DNA from: Agaricus subrufescens
Lineage: Eukaryota; Basidiomycota; Agaricomycetes; Agaricales; Agaricaceae
Direction of reading: 5' to 3'
Length of the DNA stretch: 64,000 nt
Assembly: GCA_029945375.1 (NCBI GenBank)
Contig: CM057057.1
Span: 3,472,001-3,536,000 of the forward strand
The translations under genes and the position numbers were made by a program. Positions 48,008-61,520 of the stretch are shown here, one piece after another (position 1 is the stretch's first letter; every line of letters begins with the position of its first letter). Below the pieces are notes generated by a model that made no database searches, had not been told where the DNA came from, and was given only the letters and a program-made list of their open reading frames with translations.

Positions 48008-51000
48008 TTAGCCAGTGGTAGTGGTATCTTGAAAGTCGTTATCCCTTTGGGATTTGACTAAAGCATGAGTATCGGTATAAGGATATTCGGGAGAGTGTAT
48101 CGTAGCGGTCAAGTCTTGTTCCAAAGGGTTGGATTCACCATAGCTATCTCGGGGACTAGTAGAATAAGCACTCTGGAAGTCGGTATCTGATTCATCGGTA
48201 GCCCCAGAGGCGGCAGCGGTTGTTCCCGGTATAGCTAGGTTTTCCAGTTGTTGAGAGCCCGACGGGTCGGGACTAGGCAAATTCTCCATCTCAGGTAAGC
48301 CTCGAGAGGAATGTGTTCCTTCAGGGAAAGTTGAGCGGGTAGGAGTCTTGCCCTCAACTTCTACGACGGTCGCCGACGTCATACCACGAACGGGGGTAGA
48401 GGTCGAGTCGTCATCACCGGCAGTAGCGCTGACTCCTGCAGACGAAGATGTTCCGCTTCTGGTTCTGCTTTTCGTACTGATTTTTGAGGGCCTCTTCTGG
48501 TGTTGCTTCTTTCTTGGAAACGGCTGGACACCAGCAGTTTCTGATTCTTCTTCAGCGCTGTCTGAGCTCCCCTTTCTCCGAGGGCCACGACGCTCTTGTG
48601 AGAGAGCCGATTCAAGCTGAGGTAGATGTTAGTAACTTGATGTACGTAGCACTAGATAAATACTGACTTTCTGTTGGATTTCCATGACTTTCTGGGCGAT
48701 CTTGTCACTTTTGATACTGATCCCTTCATCCACAGCATTCATGCCATCTTGCGGGATATCAACATCAGAAGCAGAGAAACGTTTCTTCCTCGGGGGAGGA
48801 GAAGTCTCAGACTGAGGGTTTTCTGGACAGTCCTTCTCGCTCATCTCAACCTTTTCATCTCCCTCCTCCTCGTTCTTCTCAGCCAGAGTAGAGTCTGTCG
48901 CAAACGAACGAAGGGCTTTCACCTTGGCTCCCGCATCACTGGATCGTCGCGATCGCAAGCCCGAAGTGGAAGAAAGGCGACTTTGAGGTCGTGAACCTGT
49001 GTAGTCGGATTCCTCAAGGTCGACGGCCATGGAAGCTAATGCACGTTCAATCTGTGCTTCAACTTCTGCCACCATCTCTGCCCGTTCTATCTCCATTTTC
49101 TCCATGGTCTCTTTCATTTGGGAGAGTTCTTTAACGGCTTCTTGATGAGCTCTTTCAGTGTCACGAAGTTCTACCAACATTCAGTCAGGTCAACATCAAA
49201 CCGAAGTTGAAAGAAAAGCATTTACGATTTTGAAGCTTGGTTTTCTCAGCCGCTGTGAGGGTGACTAAGCCGGATAGGCGTTTCGTTTCGCGCTGTTCTT
49301 TGTTGATTTTGGTCCTAAGCTGGTTGGCTTCCCCACTAAGCTTTTCAGCGTACTGCTCAAAAGTGACAAACTTGTCCCGCCAGAGATCAGACTCAGTCAT
49401 GAGGAAGTTGAGCCTTCGAGACAGTCGACCAATCTTAGTCTCAAGATCGTCACGGGCATCGACAAATGCAGTCGCACGTTTTCGGATCGAAACTTGAATC
49501 AATTGCTCGGCGGCAGTCAACGAAGGTTGTCGCTTAGGATGGCCAAACATGCTCAGACGCTTTAGAAGCGACGGTTTTTTGAACTTTTAGTTGCATTTTG
49601 TCAGTCTTGAGAACACCTCAAAGTTGTATGAATATATTTACCTTATCTTGCAGGACAGAATCAAACGCTTGGATGATGCGCGTAGAGTGCCACCACTCGG
49701 GAGGTTTGATCTGATCAGCCACGGCAGCGGAGGAGGCACCCCGTTTGGCTTGAATCTTGCATATTGGACGGAAACGTCCTGCAGGGAAAGCTTCTTTGAA
49801 CTCGCTAGATGGCATGATGATTATCAACCGTTCTGCATTGCCACAAAGATCACAAACCTGGGAATACAATGATCGGGATGATAGTGTCCTTCAAAAGCGG
49901 CCAACAAACGCTGTCGGAACCTATCGCGTTGCTGCTTCTGGGACACAAATCCAACTGGCGGTGAGGAACAGCTCCTGTCATCTGGTCAGTCAGGTTCTTG
50001 AGATTTTAGTGACCGACGCACAAGTAATTGATATCCCTAGTAAGAGTCAGAATCATCTTACAAACTATAACAAAATACGCACAGGTCGCACACACAAACT
50101 TCAGAAGCAGGGCGCACGCTATATCTCGCTTCAGTGGCCAAACCAATGATCCATGGTCCAGGATCGTCGATATAGATTTTTGCGTCTCGCGAATGAACGG
50201 TGGGAAGCGCTATACCGTCCCATCCACGCAGTTCGACGAGATACCGAATAGTATTTACAGCAATCTTGAATGCAATCAGCATAGTGCTTTCAGTGGAACG
50301 AAATTATCACCTACACCGAGCATGGCGGGGTATCTTGAGAAAAATAGGATACGACCTGTAGGAGCTAACGCAATCTAGAACATCAATGAGCATTTAGATC
50401 CAGTTGCTGAAACAATGCAGTTGGACGAACTTCACAAATTGTCAGAATATTGTCAATATTGAGGCACTTGAATAAGGGCCACATTGTGAAATTGATATCA
50501 ACAAGTCCACGGCCGAAATCCAAACCTCCTGGGAACCGAGCAATCACTTCAAGACTAGCTTCTCCGTCATTTTTGGGACTAGCGTCAAGCTTGATGAGGT
50601 CGCCTGCCCTTGGAGCAGGATGGGCCAGTATCTTGGAAATTTGAAGGGTATGAGATTGGACATCCTTGGAGAACCGCGCCCATGACAGTGTCAAATAATC
50701 TCTCATGAGGTCGTACACGGGATGGCGAGAAACCAAAGCTATTGGTGGAACTTTAGTATTCCGATTGAGAAGGGATTCCGAGCTACTTACTAAGAGCATA
50801 CGGCAGCCAGAAGACTGTGTCGCCCGGAAGGAATAGCGTACTCTCACCGGGGCCATGGCCTACAGTGCTCGCTACTTCAAAGTCACTTTCACTGATTCCT
50901 CCGTCACCCTCGGTCTCTGGGTCAGTCTCTGCGTCACCCCACGGTCCGCGAGCACTCTTCTTCGCATGTCGACGAGCCTGTATTGTAGGGTCCGGAGTAT

Positions 51001-52274
51001 CACTGATGTTACCGGAGACGTCAGCACGAAGGTTTTTTAACCGAGCAGCTATTATAGACTGAGCGGACTCTTTACGAGAACGTCCAGCCTCCAGTGTGCG
51101 CCGTATGGCATTACTCCGCTCTGCGTCAGCGTGCGACCATACGGTCAGGCACACACCATAGTAAGTCACGATGTTACTGGAAGATTGGGTGACATTTGTC
51201 GCGGTGGCGGTAGCAGTAGCATTGTGATTTGGATGTCCCATGAGACTGGGGGGACCTAAATAGGCAGAAGAAGGCCTGGCGAACGGGTCATCTGAATAAG
51301 GATATGCGAATGTAGCCGCGGTAGAACGATTTTCAGCAGTCGAAAGCACAGAAGCTCTCAAGAGATCACCAGACGGTGTCGGGGCCAGTGGAGTACTGGG
51401 AGCAGGCAGAGTGAATGTAAATGTATGAATGGTAGACGCCGGTTGAAGTGTCGAGGCAATAACTTCAACTTCACGTGTGAATGAGAGCTAGAGAGGTTTG
51501 CAACTCAGACTCGCGGCAAAATGAAATAGGTTGAAAGCATACTTTGAGAGCCTTGGAAAGCATTTTTCCGACTTCCTGTTTGCTGAGAGAGCCTGCACCT
51601 TTGACTACTTCTTCCTTGCCGCGGTTCTTTTTCTTTTTCCCCCCACCTGCACCTGGGCTCACTGTACTCCCTAGAACTTCTGGTCTCCACCAGCGATTGA
51701 CTGCACCTTCACTGTGATGGAGACCGAGGACTGAGTCGGGGTCAGCAAGCGTCCATGTATGCGGAGACTTGGGAAGACCCGAGACGACGTAGAGGGAGGT
51801 CAGAGGAAGAGTGGGTATATGAGAACCAACCGGGGCTGCTTCTCGAGCTGAGCGCGTCGAAACGATGGAGGTACGCGTTGAGGCGGGTATGGGCTCCATG
51901 CTTCTGCGGTGTTTGATGCCGAGGACACGGGAGGCCTTGTCTGTACGGTACTGGGCGCTGGCGAGGGGAGCGTCGACGGTGATGTAGTCTAGTTCATCCG
52001 CGAGGGCAGGCTCGTGCGAGGGGGCGGAGGTAACAGTGGTAGTGGGGGAAGGGGGGCGATGGTTCTCAAAGGAAATGTTGATGATCGGCGAACTACCCGC
52101 GCTTGTTGGTCGGCCTGTCTCCTTTTTCGGATCCAGTCTCCCTCCAACCCGCATCCTTCTCTCTCTTGCATTCAACGATTGATCAGAAAGGGTCGCCTTG
52201 AGAAAATGGTCGCTCGGAAGAGGGCTCGCAGCAACAGCCGTAGCAGGTAAGGTGGGACGGCGATAGGTCGCCAT
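48008..52274 (-). CDS. DENN-domain protein (putative Rab GEF)
   Basis: DENN-domain proteins exchange GDP for GTP on Rab GTPases in membrane traffic. The ATG at 52274 gives MATYRRPTLPATAVAASPL. A disordered N-terminus with a Lys-rich patch (GGGKKKKNRGKEEVVKG) leads to uDENN pieces (LPLTSLYVVSGLPKSPHTW, LSFTREVEVIASTLQPAST, IVTYYGVCLTVWSHADAE, GDTVFWLPYAL). Then come LVSRHPVYDLMRDYLTLSWA, GLDFGRGLVDINFTMWPLFK, IKYLVELRGWDGIALPTVHS and DPGPWIIGLA (cDENN), and PPEWWHSTRIIQAFDSVLQD (dDENN). The last 1.5 kb is a coiled coil (RDDLETKIGRLSRRLNFLMT) and an acidic Ser-rich tail ending NDFQDTTTTG with TAA at 48008. The Rab substrate cannot be told. All exon joins checked are GT-AG. Confidence 0.82.
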
Positions 52275-52830
52275 GACAGGGGAGAAATATGAAGGAGCGT
52301 AAAGACGCGAACCTTGCGGCTGCGAGTAAAGGCTGGAAAGGAGCGGCGGGGTATTAAAGGCAAATTTGAACGACCGATAATTTACAGGATAGCAACAAGG
52401 AAACGTCTCAAAACATATGTACTGAATGCCGTCACACACCCACCCCTCACCACACGGGTCACCCCCCGTCCTCCGCCCCTTCTCTCCATCCTCCGCCGCG
52501 TTTCCCGACCACTCTTCCCTCCGCTCTCCCCGCCACAGGTTCCAACCGCTCCAGACTAATGCAAGTTTTCGCTGCTGCAATGCAAGGGAGACCCTGCTGT
52601 GCAATGTGCATCCCACGGTTGAAAATTTCATATCTCGTGCCTTCCTTACTCCACGTCTTCCAATTCACCCCAATTGGTCAAGTTGATTTCATTGAAACAA
52701 CATGCACGCTGGGTTGTAGGCGACTACGTATTCACAACGCCGTACTAAGTACTCGTGCTTCTGAGCCTATCTCTCCGGTTGACATATATTAGTTCTATAA
52801 TTGGCACAGGAGTATAAAGAGACGCTGTAG
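52275..52830. other. Spacer between two minus-strand genes
   Basis: About 560 bp. It holds the promoter of the DENN gene on the left and the 3' UTR of the transporter on the right. A strongly pyrimidine-rich block on the + strand (about 52430-52540, cacccctcac, ccgccccttctc) stands out; on the DENN sense strand it is purine-rich. No gene seen. Confidence 0.45.
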
Positions 52831-54843
52831 TCAGAATAAAAGGTCCTTCAACCACCTCCACCGTTGCCTCCCCCTGTCTCTACCTGCGCGAGTACTATTT
52901 GAGATTTCTGTGTCATCAATAGTGCGTTCAGAATTGCCTACAACCGTTCCTCCACCAAAGTTCGCTTCTACCTCAGTGGCTCCCAACCCTAGCCCGCTAG
53001 TCTTTCTCCTCCTCTCTCTAGGCACGATAGAGAATCCCGGGCTGACAGCTGATATTCCTATCTGCAATCCAGCACCCAAGGCAGACACAGTGCTGAGAGG
53101 CGGCGCAAATGTAGACGGATGAGAACTTCGGCGCTGGTGCGAAGGCGAAAACTGAAGGCTATCGCCTTCCGTTGTCGACGTCCGCCGGAAGAATCTTGAT
53201 TTAAATGCCGGAGGAGAGACAAGGGCATTAACGGAGTACATCGTGTGTCGTTGGCGAGAAGTTGGCGGGATCTCAACCCCCGGAGCCTCTCTACCTAGTG
53301 TACGGGACGACGATGCGGAAATGGCCTGGAGTGGTTCAGACCGTGTTGCTCGTAACCTGGGAGAACTCAGAGGTTGCTCGAGATTAGCGATAGAATTAAT
53401 TGTGGCCTCAGAGTCTGTTTCGTCCAAGACAACAATATTGCGGTCGAGCTCTTCGCTTTCACCCTGTAAAACAGGGACACCCTCGTCGTCGTCCACAAAA
53501 TCTTCTGTGTCCCAAGTTCCAAGGTCGACACCTCCGGCGCCCGCTTGCACACTGACCACCCAAACACCCCCTAGTAAAACGACAATACCGAGAGTCACCA
53601 GTAACAGATGAGCGACTTTGATAAGCTGTAGCTGGTCAAAGTAAACAAGTCCGTTCACAATGGAGGAAAGGTTATAAAAGCAAAAGGCAGCTGCAACCAA
53701 ATGAGCCAAATGTATCTTAATCCAAAGGCGGCTGACATACATGGACAGACTAACGTCGGGTCGGCCAAAACCAGCGCCTTGTGAAGATACCACATTTGAA
53801 GAAGCGCGAAAACGACGAGCGCGGTCACCAAGGCCCACGACTCCCAGCGGCGGAATTGATTTCTACCTTCCAAGGTGAGCAGTAACAATTCTACACCGCT
53901 TTTCGCGAAAATCAAACACATTCCAGATAGAATGCCAGATACTGATGCGTAGGATATAGAAAGAAGGATTCGAGTGCGATTCATAGAATCAAGTGGGTGG
54001 GGTTTGATATTAGACAGTCCATGTTTGTTTTTCTTCCTGTCCAATAGAGGGGTAGCCTCGTTGATCGTAGAATCTTCCGACGCCGCGCTGGCGGTATAAT
54101 TTATGGCATTTTCGCTGCCATTACGTATCGTACCCGCTGGAAGGAGTGAGGCATCTAAATCCAAAGTTGAATCGAGGCCGCGACGCCAGGAGAATTCACC
54201 GATATGTGTCTAATCCCAGAATTAGAATGGAACAACCTGTCGCAGAAAAGTCTGAGAAGACGTCTACCCACCGAAGCCAGGCAAACAAAAACGATCGATC
54301 CCAAGACTGAGAAATACGCGACAAAAGCTGGTCGTCTAAAGAGTTCCAGAAGGTCCTCCAATGCATGCGTGGGTTCTGGCACAATACCAAAGACAGCGAT
54401 AAGCACCGCCCCAACCGCTATTAAAACAGTGCCAAGAACCATCCAGAGAGAAAACACATCGCCGAGAATCAAACGAGCGAAGAACGCATTCCAAAGTAGA
54501 GAAACAGCCCCTAGAGGAGCTAGAATGACTACCGGAAGCGAGACGATCTGGACAAGGGATCCAACAAGGTTTGAGGATATAAAGGTGGCAAATCCCAACA
54601 ACCATAGTCTATGGTTACGGCAGACGTCAGTGGCCTGTTCTGAGTTGCATGTGTCAAATTCACGAACGGTCGTCGATATTCCAAGCGCTGCTGAGAAGTG
54701 GGAAGGCCTTGGTTGAGGATGTGGCTCTTTCTTTGAATAGTGAGACCTAAAGATTGAATGAATGAAGCCAAAAGTCCAAAGATGATACCAAGGGGGATAG
54801 AGAGGGTGGAGTCATTGATAGATGACGAAGCGGCCGATAGCAT
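52831..54843 (-). CDS. NIPA-type magnesium transporter-like membrane protein (DUF803)
   Basis: Member of the NIPA/DUF803 branch of the drug/metabolite transporter fold; animal members move Mg2+ and sit in endosomal or plasma membranes. The ATG at 54843 gives MLSAASSSINDSTLSIPLGI, then FGLLASFIQSLGLTIQRKSH. The core carries LLGFATFISSNLVGSLVQIV, LPVVILAPLGAVSLLWNAFF, LILGDVFSLWMVLGTVLIAV, ASVSGILSGMCLIFAKSGVE, WALVTALVVFALLQMWYLHK and HLLLVTLGIVVLLGGVWVVS, about nine membrane spans. A charged loop (EATPLLDRKKNKHGL) interrupts it. The last 230 residues form a soluble Ser/Thr-rich tail ending WLKDLLF with TGA at 52831. Substrate is inferred from the family only. Confidence 0.85.
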
Positions 54844-55093
54844 TGGGGGCGACGTGAAATGTGGTGTGCAAAGAGTCTGTGAGAGGTGTGTATGAAGGAT
54901 GAAAGAGCCAGCTATCTCGAACACATGAAGGGATGGATCCTGGGCTGCAATGGACTTGCAGTTGCATCCATGCCTCCACCCGGTCACGTGCAACCCCACG
55001 CCAGCCAAGTATGAGCTGTTGGGCCAACTTAGGCTTAGCACTAAGCGCAGTTCGTCCACAGTATCTCTTCCTTTCAATATCCCCTCGCCAGCT

Positions 55094-55799
55094 ATGGATT
55101 TTGTCCAGGGACTTGACCCATCCAAGCTCGTTCTCGGTGGTGTTGTGAGTTTCTCTATCATTCATCCATTCCGACGTCACCCAACGCTCGTCCTGGCAGG
55201 GATTCTCATTTTTCCTGGCTGTATTCTCATCTCCTCCGTACAACCTCCCAATCTACCTTTTTGGTGCCTATGCACAAGAACAGACAGAAGCCGTTCAGTC
55301 GCTGCAGATCGTACGTTGGTCCCTCGTTCGTTGACCAGGAATGCTCATCCCTCCCCAGTTTACTGGCTTGCTAGGCGCTTCAGCTATCTTCGACGTCATC
55401 TGGATGATACGCAATGACCAAAGTGGATTCATCAAATTCTTGACTGTTGTTCTTACACTTCTCAAGGTCCTTTTTCATCTTCCATAGAACCCTACTGTGG
55501 CTGATGAATGACGTTTAGATACCAACTTTCTTATCCTTCCTTCTTGTCATGCGACAAAGGGGTACTCCTTTCGGTGGATCCGGTCAAGGTGTAACAGGTA
55601 TTGCTTTCATTACTCTCGTCCTACCTGTACCTCACGACATTCTACAGTCTGGTCTATGCCAGGTGGCTTTACCTCGAGCGGAAGAGATGGCTACCAAACT
55701 GTTGATGATGAGACTTACAACCATCAACCCACCGCTCCTCCGAAACCTGTTCCAAAATCTTCTAATCCCTCTGCGCCAGGTGCCTATCAAACAGTTTGA
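55094..55799 (+). CDS. AGTRAP-like small four-helix membrane protein
   Basis: Small membrane protein like the angiotensin-receptor-associated (RGS-AGTRAP) family; its fungal role is unknown. Exons 55094-55144, 55200-55310, 55359-55466, 55519-55597 and 55648-55799 total 501 nt, or 166 residues plus stop, with every phase closing. Four hydrophobic stretches: KLVLGGVGFSFFLAVFSS, NLPIYLFGAYA, FTGLLGASAIFDVIWMI, FIKFLTVVLTLLKIPTFLSF. A polar C-terminal tail (VWSMPGGFTSSGRDGYQTV, with repeated YQTV at the end) follows. The ATG at 55094 is the first in frame. Divergent from the NIPA-type gene over 250 bp and convergent with REV3, whose stop is only 28 bp away. Confidence 0.8.
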
Positions 55800-55827
55800 T
55801 ACCATTCACTGGTTTCTGTATACTACA

Positions 55828-58800
55828 TTACAATCTAGCGTAAGAATCTGACATGCTATCGGGACTGGCTGTAGGCGACCTTGAAAGATTAGAATTTAGT
55901 TCGTCAACCAGAATATCCATTGTTTCGATCACATCTAATCTATGTTCTGCCCTTTTTCGAGCGTAAAGCCAAGGACAATCCAAGCTTTCACATTCGACTG
56001 GTTCACTTGAAGCAATACCCGTGCAACTGGCACAAATCTTCTGCGTGTTCAGCATCCGCTGCTCCCATTTGCCAGTCTTTGCTCCAAGGATAGCCATACT
56101 GGCCTGGGGTAAAAAGAGGCACTCCTCGCATAACTCTGTTCTCTCTATTGAGAAAACTGCACGTACGACTTTTGACGAGACATACCGGCAAATGCCAATT
56201 CGCCACAAACAAGGCATTGATTGTTTTCGAGGTGCTCTTCGAGATCCCGCCGGTTGGGCGAGGGAGGGGGCTCTTCTTCATCACCACTTTCTACCTTTTT
56301 GTGTCTACCAGGCGAAGCTAATCCAAGCTCTGACGCAGCATTGCTCGTCTTTGGCATTTCTGCAAACCATTGCTTCACATCAGCCCCTATTAGATTGAAC
56401 ACCCGTCCCAAGGGTGGAATTAAAACGCGCGTGATATAATATAATGCATCCAGTTGGAGGCGGCTGCTTCCGGCGTCAGGCAGTCATCTCCAGTAAAACA
56501 ACCAGGGCTTACGAGTCGTTGATCATTTCAAGCGGATCGAGAGCCCGCTCTGCCAGTAACGTGCCTGGTTCTCCCCGACTGATCACATATGGGACTCGGT
56601 CTCCATACTGAGGTTCATCATTTGGATCAACTACCATTTTTCGAGCGGCCACCACAGCTCCTGGTGGTGGGGGAACCTTCTCACTATGTGGCAGGCCCGT
56701 AAGGTAGAGAATATAGTCAATTTCAAAAGACTCAGCTCACCTATACGTTCCCATTCTCACTTCTTTGGCGAATATAAAGTCTTGAACAGGAACCTTATTC
56801 TCCATGATCTTATACCAAGAACGACAGCAGTAGTCTTTGACCTGGCTAAGATCCTGGGTGCGAAACAGAATTCTGGTATGCCGTTAATATCGGGCGTATC
56901 TGAACAAGAATATGCGCAGACTTTAAGCTGTTCTCAACGAGTTTTCTTTGGGCCAGAACACCATCTCTTCGGACCGTTTCTATACCTTTCGCATCAAACT
57001 CGGGCTCTGTCTCATCAGGGCTCTCGTACTTGAATCCGACGTAACGCTTTTTTGCCATGAGCACGCAGGGAAGGTAGACCTGCTCCCAGATGAGTGCAAA
57101 TTCGCAGTTCATGAGCGAGAACGATTACCTTCTCAAACTTTAGTTTAACAGGAACCGGATTTTGCCTCGTGATCACGTCCGCCATCTCATTGCCAATTCG
57201 AAAAGCCTGCTCTTTTGTTTTTCCGGGGAGGTAGCTGATATAGAAAGTTAGGATATGCTGAGTATCTGGCTAGCGACTCACACAAACAAGCTATCAGTGT
57301 CACCGTAAACGACCTAATGAAACATCACGGAATCAGATTCTCCTGATTTGCTTAGATATCTTACCTTTGCTCCCCATTTTTCATTGCTATTGATATTATC
57401 AATAGCCTAGAAGAGCATATCAGAAACCTCTCAACCCAACGCATATTTAAAGTGTCACCTTTTCAAGTGTTTCCCTGCCTGTTTGGACAATACTGTCTGC
57501 GATTTCTACGGCAGGCATACGTCCAGAATAGGTTGCACCAGTGTATCCATAAGTAACATTTGCAATATATTTCAATGCAAGTTGGCGTGCATTGAGAACG
57601 CGGGCCAGGGCCTACAGAATAGGGAGTACATAGGTCAACTTATTCATAAAAATAGTTAAACGGACCTTGTCGGATTTCGCGGTCTTCAAAGCTTGCTTCA
57701 CCATCACACGTGTGTTCAGAAGTTCGACGAGCATACGGCCCAAAAGTCCCTTTCGGACGTTCGCTTTGACATACATGATACCATTCGGCGCAACTGCAAA
57801 CGACGGCGATCAGGCGGAATTACATTGAAAACAGGCTATCGACATTACCGGTGATGTGTTCCTGTAACGTTTCCAAGACGCCAGGATCTATGTTCAGATT
57901 GGTGACCCCAAATTTATATTGTCCTTGGAATGGTTTGATGCGGCCAAGACAAGTCGAGTAGCAGTAGTTATAAGCGATCATGACGGAGGGGTAAAGGGAC
58001 TGAAAATCCAAAACCACGAGAGGGCTCGTGTAGAACGCAGACATGGGTTCCATAATGAGCGGCATGCATTCGGCTGCATTTTGCGACCCAACCTGTTGTG
58101 TATGCCTTAAGACCTGGAGTCTTAACGGAAGAAAAAAATTATTACGAACATCATTCTTACTCGGAGAAAGCAAAACAAAATTTTCGGGTTTGGCAATACG
58201 GAACATGAAAGACTCCACCTTGAACTGTGAACCACGGCTGATGACAGAATAGAAATCCACGCCGAAGATGCGAGCAAACTCCCTGACCAACAATTAAGCA
58301 ATAGGGCGTTGCAAGTAAAGAACAAATGTACGCTGTCTTAGTGACAATTTCGGTTTCTTCTAGTATTTGAAGGGTTGCACAGTTCCGTTTGATCAGGTAA
58401 TGCAATAATGCCACCATGTGGCTTGGTCCTGAACTATCATACCATCTTGATAATGTTGCTGGGCTGTAGAATGGTATCCTGGATGCCAGTGATGTCAATA
58501 AAACAGTTGCAGTGCGTAGAATATCTACCTTTGCCGCATAACTTGAAAAGCCACGTTGGACAGCGTATAGGACGTCAAGGCTAATTCCGATCTCATGATA
58601 CGCCAGACGTTCAAAACGTGCCTGCCCGCGACCTTAAGATTCGACGTTGTTTGACCTTCCCAGCGCTCATTGCTACCTGTTCTTAGAGGGGGAGCTCGAG
58701 ACACGAAGTCCTGGAAATCAAACTCTGTAGAATAGTTATAAGCACTCAGAGATATGCAAGGGATTGAATATGAACCGTAGTATTTTGCGCGTAGCCAGAG

Positions 58801-61520
58801 GTAACCCCAAGATGCCCGCTGAACCTCCCAGCCAGTAAGAATGTCGGGATCAAACTCAGCGACGATTTCTGATAATCTATTCAGAAGATCAAGTTCAGTA
58901 TCAACAATGTCCAGGTGAAAGTCTCGTATCCGTTTCGGGTTAAGCTGGACGTTTTGAATTGCAATGATGCCGGTGTGAACATCTTCAGTTCCGGTGACTT
59001 GGAATGCATAGACTGCAATACATATCGGATCGGCCTCAGGATTGGGGGCATGTTCTCCATGTGTAGGAGCTTGAAAAATCAACAGTTAAAACGCTTGTCT
59101 TCGATAAATAGCGGCAAATCTACCCATGACCTCGACAGACATGATAGTCATATTTTGTTTACTCCTCGAAGCAGCGGAAACGTGCTCTACGGGAGAACGT
59201 TTGAAGCCATATATGTTGAATTGTGTAGGACCCTCGATCTTAGCCAAGATAAAGGTTAATGCCATGAACGCGTCGCTGTGAAACTGAAAGAGCCGAACCT
59301 GCGATCGGGGTGTCTTTGTGGGTATTTCTTTCTCAGAGTAGGTTTGATATTGCAACCAGTCCTTGATGATTCTTCTGCTGGGAGGCAAGGAAGCGTATTC
59401 CCAACCGGGGTGTGCCTGGAACAACAAATTGTCCTCGTGGTTTTCACCTGCCATCACCTTAGAAGGGAATGTAAATTCTTCAAGTAGCAAAGTGCTTTCT
59501 CCTCTCAGGTGATATACTAATCCCGAGAACTCACTTGGCCGCTCCGGCGCGTCATCCTCATTGGAGTAATAAGGTGATTTATAGATTCTCTGCGGCAGAC
59601 CCAGTCGTTCAAAACTGGCCAGCAATTCAGATGCTAGTGGGGGCTGCCTAGAATATGTATAGCAGTTTTGACCGGCTCTCCGACATAACTCAAATGCTCT
59701 CATCAGTTGAGAACCCGAAATCCGGGTGGTCGGTGAGAAGTGCACGCTTTGAGAAACTTCCGTATTATTGGGCGATATAAGGGTTGGCGCAGTATGCTGT
59801 TCTTGCGGTTGAACCTTTCTATACCTAGGTGAGGCATCCACACAGAAAACGCTGCAACTGCACAAATTAACGAGAACTCACTCTTGACTATAATTTTCTT
59901 GTACTTCCGCACTTTGTTCTAATTTAGCATCCGGTGCTTTTACATGGGACTTCATGTTTCCGAAACACGACCTACCTCTGAACTTGGCTATTAAAATGAT
60001 TTAATTAATGAATTCAGATAGGGATCATCAAAACCAAACCTTGACGAAAAAAGACGAGGGGGCTTAGATGTCCCATCGTCCAAGAAGGGGTTAGGGGACA
60101 AAGACCTGACACAGAAGACACAAAATAAGTGACCAGATCGATTCTAGTATTCAGTGTTCCAACCTGGCAATACCCCCGGTGCCTGATCGACGTTCGGTGT
60201 CGCTTTCTTCTCCTGCTTCGTCAGCCTCCGTAACCTCACCGTCGAATTCTTCATCCGTAGTGTCATGTTCTTCGTCAACAAATCTGCCTTCTTCCACGTC
60301 CCCAAGGTCACTCGTTGTCTTGTGGGCCAGCAAATCCTCATTAACATCGACTTCTCCACCTTCTAAAGCGTCTCCTATCGTCGACAGATCCGGCTCGTTG
60401 AGTATTGCCGCATCAGGGTTCGGAGTCTCATCGTTCCCCGTCCTGTCAGGCTTCCACGTTCTATAGTGTGCCTCCCAGAATGCTTCAGCACTGTCAAACA
60501 CGGACATTACTTGGCCCTCCCATGGTGATGTGTTTCCAGATTGGCAGTGATTTATTGGACGCTCGCACTCTAGTCGAGAACGAATCTCATCCCACCAGCG
60601 AGCTTCTGCTATCCAGCCCCCGTTGGTATCTCTGGATGCCTCGCTGGGATCTTGAGGAAGTTCAGGTGAAGGGTCCATACCAAGAGCTCGACGTCGCCTA
60701 CGTTCTTCCTCCCATAACTCGCGAACACTTGTGACGATCGGCTCTGAAGGTCGTTCAGGGCCAGGTATCACAAGACGATCGTGAAGGCAACGCTGCTTGA
60801 GACGTGTCCGATTCACTATTTCAGGCGAGATCACATCCAATTCTATTGGCACGCGTGTTTGTGGGGGGTGGGGTGACGGTTCAAACGACGTGACTTGCTC
60901 CGGTAGTGTGTCTTCCTCAGACCCCAGTACGGTTCGTCGATAAGCCTTGCTGATCTCCATGGGCCCGCACCCGTAAAGACCAAAATCGCACATGAACTGT
61001 AGAGTGAAGCTGAGGTGGCTTTCAAACACTGGAAAACGCTGGCTCATCACGGAGCCTGACTGTAGTATGGTCGTCACACGATTCATGAGTCTTGGGTCTA
61101 ACAGTAGTATCTTCAGAAACGGTGAGTTTTGCGAGTGGAATCCATAGAATTTGACGCCTTTGACTAGAATAATGGCACAGAGATATTGGGACTTTGTGGA
61201 GTGAGGGTCTCGTTTCAAGGATAATGCAATGGCATGGTTTAATGACTTCTTGAGCTTCTTAATATATTGCTTGACTACGCAAGAAGCATTAGGCTGCTCA
61301 TCACTCGACAGATGATAGACATACCGAGTCGAGGATTCAGATCTCCTCGATATTCGATGTAGCAATAAGGATAAACTTGGTGCACATGAAGGCAGGTCCG
61401 TAATCCAACGGAAGACTGGCCATATATTCGTAGAATGGGCACCTTATGGTAGCGCGAACGGTCTAATGGGCCAGGAGGAGACAGGACATAGTCAATCTGA
61501 TATATCTGCACAGTGAACAT
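55828..61520 (-). CDS. REV3: DNA polymerase zeta catalytic subunit REV3
   Basis: B-family polymerase that extends from DNA lesions with Rev7 and Pol31/32 in translesion synthesis. The likely start is MFTVQIYQIDYVLSPPGPLD at 61520, typical of the family; an upstream in-frame ATG is less likely. Next come VYPYCYIEYRGDLNPRL and YLCAIILVKGVKFYGFHSQN, then a divergent middle. The degraded exonuclease region has FDPDILTGWEVQRASWGYLW. Polymerase motif A is VVLDFQSLYPSVMIAYN, motif B ALKYIANVTYGYTGATYSGR, motif C VVYGDTDSLFV, and KKRYVGFKYESPDETEPEFD follows. The C-terminus has eight-Cys zinc and Fe-S motifs: CLVCGE, LCEEC, ICASC, ECESLDCPW. The end is SDSYARL with TAA at 55828. Catalytic Asp residues of motifs A and C are present, so it should be active. 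Exons between 59.87 and 60.15 kb are uncertain. Confidence 0.94.

Noticed and set aside
48008..49550. Coiled-coil part of the DENN protein as a separate gene
   Set aside because: The frame connects by short GT-AG introns to the dDENN exon at about 49.62 kb, and there is no promoter-sized gap, so one gene is simpler.
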